From: an uncultured Eubacterium sp.
Lineage (GTDB): Bacteria; Bacillota; Clostridia; Oscillospirales; Acutalibacteraceae
Reading direction: 5' to 3'
Assembly (NCBI GenBank): GCA_910577215.1
Contig: CAJTMQ010000011.1
Coordinates: 22,140 to 33,023, forward strand
Length of the DNA: 10,884 nt
Position numbers and translations under genes: made by a program. Positions 7,530 to 10,884 of this stretch are shown here, in pieces (position 1 is the first letter of the stretch; the number at the start of each line of letters is the position of its first letter). Under the pieces are notes generated by a model. The model was not told the DNA's origin. It saw only the letters and a list, made by a program, of their open reading frames with translations, and searched no databases.

Positions 7530-8480
7530 TTACTGAATTGAACCAAGAAGTGCTGCACCGATTACACCTGCATCATTTCCCAGCTCTGCTTTCATAATTT
7601 TAGTCTGAATCTTACTGTGAATTGAATATCTTTCTGCCTGAACAAAACGCTTAAGCGGAGTCATTAAGGTATCACCCTCATTACAGATTCCGCCGCCTAC
7701 GCAAATGATTTCAGGCTGAAGCGCATTAACAATATCAATAAGACCGCATGCAACATATTTAATATAGTTATCAACAACCTCAATACCTGCTATATCACCT
7801 TTTCTCATAGCATCAAAAGCTGTTCTGCCGCTTACCTTGCCCTCTGCCTTAGCCAATTCATGCATAACGGAATCAGGATACTTTTCCATAGCTTCCTTTG
7901 TCTGACGTATAAGAGCGGTTGCAGATGCATACGCCTCCCAGCAGCCCCTTCTTCCGCAAGTGCAGGCTTCTCCGTCTACCATAATAACCATATGACCGCA
8001 TTCTCCGCCGGCAAAGTTTACACCTGTAACAATTTTGCCGTCTACAATAATACCTGAGCCGACACCTGTTCCGAGAGTTACGGCTACAAAGTTTTTAGAA
8101 CCGTTGCCACAGCCCGCATAAGCCTCACCAAGAGCGGCACAGTTGGCATCATTGGCAATAAAAACCGGAAGATCTCCAAGACGTTCTTTAAGCATATCCC
8201 TTGCAGGAACATTATTAAATCCGAGATTGTTTGCAAATTCAATTACGCCCTCTCCATTAACTGTACCCGGAGTACCCATACCAATTGATGAAATATCATT
8301 TATTGTAACGCCGGCCTTATCCATTGCTTCACGGCACATTGCAGCAATATCATCAAAAATTTCATCTGCACTGCGCGGTGTGCTTGTTGGTGTTTTGCCT
8401 GTTCCTAAAATTCTGTAATCTTCGTTTACTACGGAAGCAACAATATTTGTGCCGCCTAAATCAATTCCTATATTATACAT
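7530..8480 (-). CDS. glcK: ROK-family glucokinase
   Basis: Phosphorylates free intracellular glucose with ATP to glucose 6-phosphate, feeding glycolysis with sugar that did not enter through the PTS. The 316 residues compare with about 321 for B. subtilis GlcK. DLGGTN (7-12) is the ATP phosphate-binding loop of the actin-like fold, MGTPGTV (68-74) and ANDANCAALGE (109-119) hold the sugar site with catalytic Asp111, VTLGTGVGSGI (134-144) is the second phosphate loop, GECGHM (159-164) supplies the His, and CTCGRRGCWE (173-182) is the ROK zinc motif. There is no N-terminal helix-turn-helix, so it is a kinase and not a ROK repressor. Strong AGGAGGG site (8487-8493) 6 bases before the ATG. It lies 18 bases after hprK and just ahead of murB. 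Glucose is the inferred substrate; ROK kinases for mannose, allose or ManNAc look similar. Confidence 0.9.
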   Translation of the reverse strand: MYNIGIDLGGTNIVASVVNEDYRILGTGKTPTSTPRSADEIFDDIAAMCREAMDKAGVTINDISSIGMGTPGTVNGEGVIEFANNLGFNNVPARDMLKERLGDLPVFIANDANCAALGEAYAGCGNGSKNFVAVTLGTGVGSGIIVDGKIVTGVNFAGGECGHMVIMVDGEACTCGRRGCWEAYASATALIRQTKEAMEKYPDSVMHELAKAEGKVSGRTAFDAMRKGDIAGIEVVDNYIKYVACGLIDIVNALQPEIICVGGGICNEGDTLMTPLKRFVQAERYSIHSKIQTKIMKAELGNDAGVIGAALLGSIQ

Positions 8481-8498
8481 AAATAACCCTCCTGTATT

Positions 8499-9464
8499 TT
8501 ATGAGTTTTTCCAGATTTCAAGTTCCTTTTCTCCCGGCTCAATGTCCTCCATTCCAAGACCTACCATAAGCTCTCTTGCTGCATTATAGCCCATTTTTTT
8601 CTGACGGTTATTCATTGCCGCCGTTTCAATAATAACAGCAAGGTTTCTTCCGGGATTAACAGGAACGGTTATAACGGGAACCTTTACATCTAAAATTTTT
8701 GTATATTCATTATCAAGCCCCAAACGGTCATATGCTTTAGTAGAATCCCACGGTTCGAGCTGGATAACCATATCTATTTTTTCGGAAACCTTAACGGCAC
8801 CCATACCGAACAAACGGCGTGCATTAATCATACCTATACCGCGAAGCTCAATAAAGTGGCGGATATTATTTGGTGATGAGCCTATAAGCGTATGTGCATC
8901 GGTTCTTCTGATTTCAACCGCATCATCTGCAATAAATCTGTGACCTCGTTTGATCAGCTCAACGGCGGTTTCGGATTTACCGGCTCCGCTTTCACCTATG
9001 ATAAGTACACCCTCACCGTAAACCTCACAAAAAACACCGTGACGTGTAATTCGAGGGGCAAGGCTTGTGTTAAGGTACTGAATAAGCGCCGCAAGAAATG
9101 AAGAGGTTTCGTCACTTGTGCGCAGAAGCGGCACCTGATATTTTTCACAGGAATCTATAAAATAATCAGGAATTTCAAGACCCCTTGTAATTACCGCAGC
9201 AGCAGGGTGCATACCGAGCCAATAGCTTAATGCTTTATCCTGATCTGCTTTATCCATATTCTGAAGAAAGCCGATTTCCGTCCATCCTAAAATCTGAATT
9301 CTTAAAGGATCAAAATAATCCGTATAGCCTGTTAAAACTATACCCGGTCGGTTAACTTCGTTTGTTGTAATCAAAATATCGTTTGCAGCTTTGGGAAGAT
9401 AAACAACCTCAAGTGAATGGGTTTCAATTATCTTCTGAAGGGAAACAGAATAACTTGCAGCCAT
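8499..9464 (-). CDS. hprK: HPr kinase/phosphorylase
   Basis: Bifunctional sensor of carbon flux: in Firmicutes it phosphorylates HPr (and Crh where present) on Ser46 when fructose 1,6-bisphosphate and ATP are high, and removes that phosphate by phosphorolysis when inorganic phosphate dominates, so controlling catabolite repression through CcpA. 321 residues (B. subtilis 310). The N-terminal domain covers about 1-130; the kinase domain starts at RHGVFCEVYG (141-150). Walker A is GESGAGKSE (157-165), acidic residues are in ADD (179-181), the family signature ELRGIGMINARRLFG is at 206-220, and VPVNPGRNLA (267-276) is the phosphorylase-associated loop. All catalytic regions look intact. The ATG is 8 bases after AGGAGG (9473-9478). 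It is the first gene of the operon; its product PfkA-derived fructose 1,6-bisphosphate link is a notable coincidence, since pfkA is the last gene. Confidence 0.97.
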   Translation of the reverse strand: MAASYSVSLQKIIETHSLEVVYLPKAANDILITTNEVNRPGIVLTGYTDYFDPLRIQILGWTEIGFLQNMDKADQDKALSYWLGMHPAAAVITRGLEIPDYFIDSCEKYQVPLLRTSDETSSFLAALIQYLNTSLAPRITRHGVFCEVYGEGVLIIGESGAGKSETAVELIKRGHRFIADDAVEIRRTDAHTLIGSSPNNIRHFIELRGIGMINARRLFGMGAVKVSEKIDMVIQLEPWDSTKAYDRLGLDNEYTKILDVKVPVITVPVNPGRNLAVIIETAAMNNRQKKMGYNAARELMVGLGMEDIEPGEKELEIWKNS

Positions 9465-9494
9465 TTCTTTAACCTCCTAAGATTATACAGTTTT

Positions 9495-9524
9495 ATTATA
9501 TAATAAGTTAATAATAAAATGCAA
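9495..9524 (-). promoter_or_regulatory. Probable promoter of the hprK operon
   Basis: On the minus strand TTGCAT (9519-9524) and TATAAT (9495-9500) are 18 bases apart. The -10 is perfect and the -35 weak. Transcription would start near 9488, about 24 bases before the hprK ATG. An inverted repeat, TTTTATTAT (9491-9499) and ATAATAAAA (9511-9519), overlaps it and a 14-base palindrome TTATTATATAATAA lies at 9493-9506, but all are pure A/T and may be chance. Confidence 0.45.
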
Positions 9525-9574
9525 TATTTACGGCTCACTTTTTTAAACTTATTATGAATATCTCAATTTTATGA

Positions 9575-9603
9575 TTTACTTTTAAAATCAAACGTGCTAT
9601 ATT
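9575..9603 (+). promoter_or_regulatory. Extended -10 promoter of the glycosyltransferase gene
   Basis: TTTACT (9575-9580) is followed after exactly 17 bases by TATATT (9598-9603), and the -10 is preceded by TGC (9595-9597), an extended -10 element. The start would be near 9610, leaving a leader of about 38 bases. It points away from hprK; the two promoters lie about 50-80 bases apart in the divergent gap. Confidence 0.6.
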
Positions 9604-9637
9604 TAATATGAATTATTATGTTTCTGGAAGATGCATT

Positions 9638-9644
9638 AGGAGAG
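9638..9644 (+). promoter_or_regulatory. Ribosome binding site of the glycosyltransferase gene (decides the start)
   Basis: AGGAGAG, 3 bases before the ATG at 9648 with the GGAG core at 9639-9642 and 5 bases of spacing. It selects ATG 9648 over the in-frame ATG at 9618, which lies only a few bases after the expected transcription start. Confidence 0.8.
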
Positions 9645-9647
9645 CAT

Positions 9648-10847
9648 ATGGATAAAAAACTAAAAATAGCAATCGGTACAGATGCATTTCCGCCTACTAC
9701 AGACGGAATAAGCAATGTTGCCCAAAGCTATGCAGATATATTAAATAAACATCATTGTGAAGCTGTTGTGGTTACACCTAAAAATCCGAATCAGCAGGAC
9801 AGAAAATATCCATACGAGATATTCAGATATAAAAGCTGGTGGGTTCCGTCAAAAGAGGGATACAGTGTGGGATGGCCTTTTAAAGAATCTCTGAGCTATG
9901 ATATTATAGAGAAAGATTTTGATTTGCTTCACAGTCACGCCCCGCTTGCAACAAGCTATTATTTCAGGCTTATTAACAGAAAAAAAAGAATTCCCACAAT
10001 ACTTACATATCACACAAAATATGAATATGATATAGAGAAAAGAGTACCTACCAAGCGCGGAAAAGATTTTGCGCGACGTTTTATTCTGAACAATATTAAT
10101 TCGGCAGATGAGGTTTGGGTAACAAGCAGCGGTTCTGCCGACAGCCTCAGAAAAATAGGTTATACCGGTGATTATATTGTTATGCCTAACGGCTGCGATA
10201 TGCCTAAAGCGGATATTCCTAAGGAAATTACAGATAAAATAAAAGCGGAGCATAATATTCCCGCTGATATTCCGGTTTTCATTTATACCGGCAGAATGAT
10301 TTGGTATAAAAACATAAGACTTATCCTTGAAGCATGCAAAATTTTAAAAGAAAGCGGAAAGGATTTCAGGCTTATAATGCTCGGCTTCGGTGCAGATGAA
10401 GCAGCCATAAGATTGAAATATAAATTTCTTGGCCTTTCAGATAAAATAGTCTGGGTCGGCAAGCTGCTTGACCGTGAACGCCTGCAAAACTATTACGCAG
10501 CAGCAGATCTGTTGCTTTTTCCTTCTACATTTGATACAAACGGACTTGTTGTAAGAGAAGCGGCATCATGTGCTACCCCTGCCCTTTTAATTGAAGGCTC
10601 CTGTGCTGCTGAAGGAATAGAAAACGGCAAAACAGGCTTTTTCTGCAAGGAAAGCACCGAAAATATTGCAGAGGTTCTTTTTGAAATAATGAACAACAAA
10701 CCTCTGCTTAAAGCTGTTGGAAAAGAAGCACAGGATAAAATATACATTAGCTGGGCAGAAGCTGTTGAAAAGGCATTTGAAAGATACAGAATTGTTATAA
10801 ACAACTTTTATTCCGACAATAACAGCAATGATGAATATAAATATTAA
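9648..10847 (+). CDS. Glycosyltransferase family 4 (GT-B fold)
   Basis: A 399-residue cytoplasmic or membrane-peripheral glycosyltransferase that should move a sugar from an activated donor to a lipid or glycan acceptor. The N-terminal acceptor domain has TDAFPPTTDGISNVAQSYAD (11-30), LLHSHAPLATSYYFRLI (93-109) and TILTYHTKYEYD (117-128); this pattern resembles 1,2-diacylglycerol glucosyltransferases and relatives. The donor domain has MPNGCD (179-184), YTGRMIWYKN (213-222, with the phosphate-binding Arg216 and Lys221 of retaining GT4 enzymes) and FPSTFDTNGLVVREA (291-305). The usual E-x7-E motif reads D-x7-E here (Asp296, Glu304). No signal peptide or membrane helix is seen, and the C-terminus is a polar Asn/Asp/Tyr tail (about 386-399). 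Upstream in-frame ATG 9618 is rejected because the ribosome binding site precedes 9648. It is divergent from hprK and has no partner gene inside the window. Glycolipid or cell-wall polymer synthesis is likely; the exact donor and acceptor cannot be told. Confidence 0.88.
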   Translation: MDKKLKIAIGTDAFPPTTDGISNVAQSYADILNKHHCEAVVVTPKNPNQQDRKYPYEIFRYKSWWVPSKEGYSVGWPFKESLSYDIIEKDFDLLHSHAPLATSYYFRLINRKKRIPTILTYHTKYEYDIEKRVPTKRGKDFARRFILNNINSADEVWVTSSGSADSLRKIGYTGDYIVMPNGCDMPKADIPKEITDKIKAEHNIPADIPVFIYTGRMIWYKNIRLILEACKILKESGKDFRLIMLGFGADEAAIRLKYKFLGLSDKIVWVGKLLDRERLQNYYAAADLLLFPSTFDTNGLVVREAASCATPALLIEGSCAAEGIENGKTGFFCKESTENIAEVLFEIMNNKPLLKAVGKEAQDKIYISWAEAVEKAFERYRIVINNFYSDNNSNDEYKY

Positions 10848-10859
10848 GGATACAAAAAG

Positions 10860-10884
10860 CCCTGTTTGGCAATACCAAACAGGG
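10860..10884 (+). terminator. Hairpin after the glycosyltransferase gene, probable terminator (cut by window end)
   Basis: CCCTGTTTGG (10860-10869) and CCAAACAGGG (10875-10884) form a perfect 10-bp stem around the loop CAATA, 12 bases after the stop codon. AAAAAG precedes the stem, so if a T-run follows beyond the window it could terminate transcription in both directions. The T-tract itself cannot be seen. Confidence 0.75.

Noticed and set aside
9482..9487. A second perfect TATAAT on the minus strand ahead of hprK
   Set aside because: Transcription from it would begin at or inside the hprK ribosome binding site (9473-9478), and no -35 box lies 16-18 bases upstream.
9465..9647. A catabolite-responsive element (cre) or riboswitch in the hprK/glycosyltransferase gap
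   Set aside because: No TGNAANCGNNNNCA match and no structured conserved aptamer is visible; the gap is 183 bases of AT-rich sequence holding two promoters.
9849..10253. Open minus-strand frame of 134 codons opposite the glycosyltransferase gene
   Set aside because: It is a shadow of the GT4 gene, whose motifs in the plus frame are unmistakable; no promoter or binding site precedes it.

Overview
The window is an ordinary, gene-dense chromosomal segment from an AT-rich low-GC Gram-positive bacterium, most likely a member of the Clostridia (the style fits Oscillospiraceae/Ruminococcaceae). This rests on the gene content: an HPr kinase/phosphorylase, WhiA, an E. coli-length DnaE, and the hprK-murB-rapZ-whiA-dnaE-pfkA order familiar from clostridial chromosomes. 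Strong AGGAGG-type ribosome binding sites and A/T-rich promoters agree. Gene spacing is tight, and no mobile element, CRISPR array, tRNA or rRNA is visible.

Layout, following transcription of the minus strand from right to left: hprK (9464 to 8499), a ROK-family glucokinase (8480 to 7530), murB (probable TTG start, 7519 to 6620), rapZ (6620 to 5748), whiA (5739 to 4849), dnaE (4819 to 1364) and pfkA (1275 to 307). Gaps from hprK to dnaE range from -1 to 29 bases, so these six genes look like one operon read from a promoter in front of hprK. pfkA follows after an 88-base gap. That gap carries a near-consensus sigma-A promoter overlapped by a perfect 9-3-9 inverted repeat and a 10-base direct repeat, so pfkA probably has its own regulated start. 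A clear intrinsic terminator (about 259-290) closes the operon. Beyond it, at 200 to 1, lies the beginning of another minus-strand gene: a protein with one N-terminal membrane anchor, cut by the window edge.

On the right, a family GT4 glycosyltransferase (9648-10847, plus strand) is transcribed divergently from hprK. It has its own extended -10 promoter and ends at a hairpin that runs to the last base of the window.

Functionally the operon joins carbon-flux sensing (HPrK), entry and commitment steps of glycolysis (glucokinase, PfkA), peptidoglycan precursor synthesis (MurB), nucleotide- and RNA-linked regulation (RapZ), division/chromosome-linked control (WhiA) and DNA replication (DnaE). 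Two departures from the most familiar Firmicutes arrangement are visible: glmR/yvcK is absent between rapZ and whiA (8-base gap), and a glucokinase gene sits between hprK and murB. I found no convincing undescribed system. The best lead is the candidate operator over the pfkA promoter.
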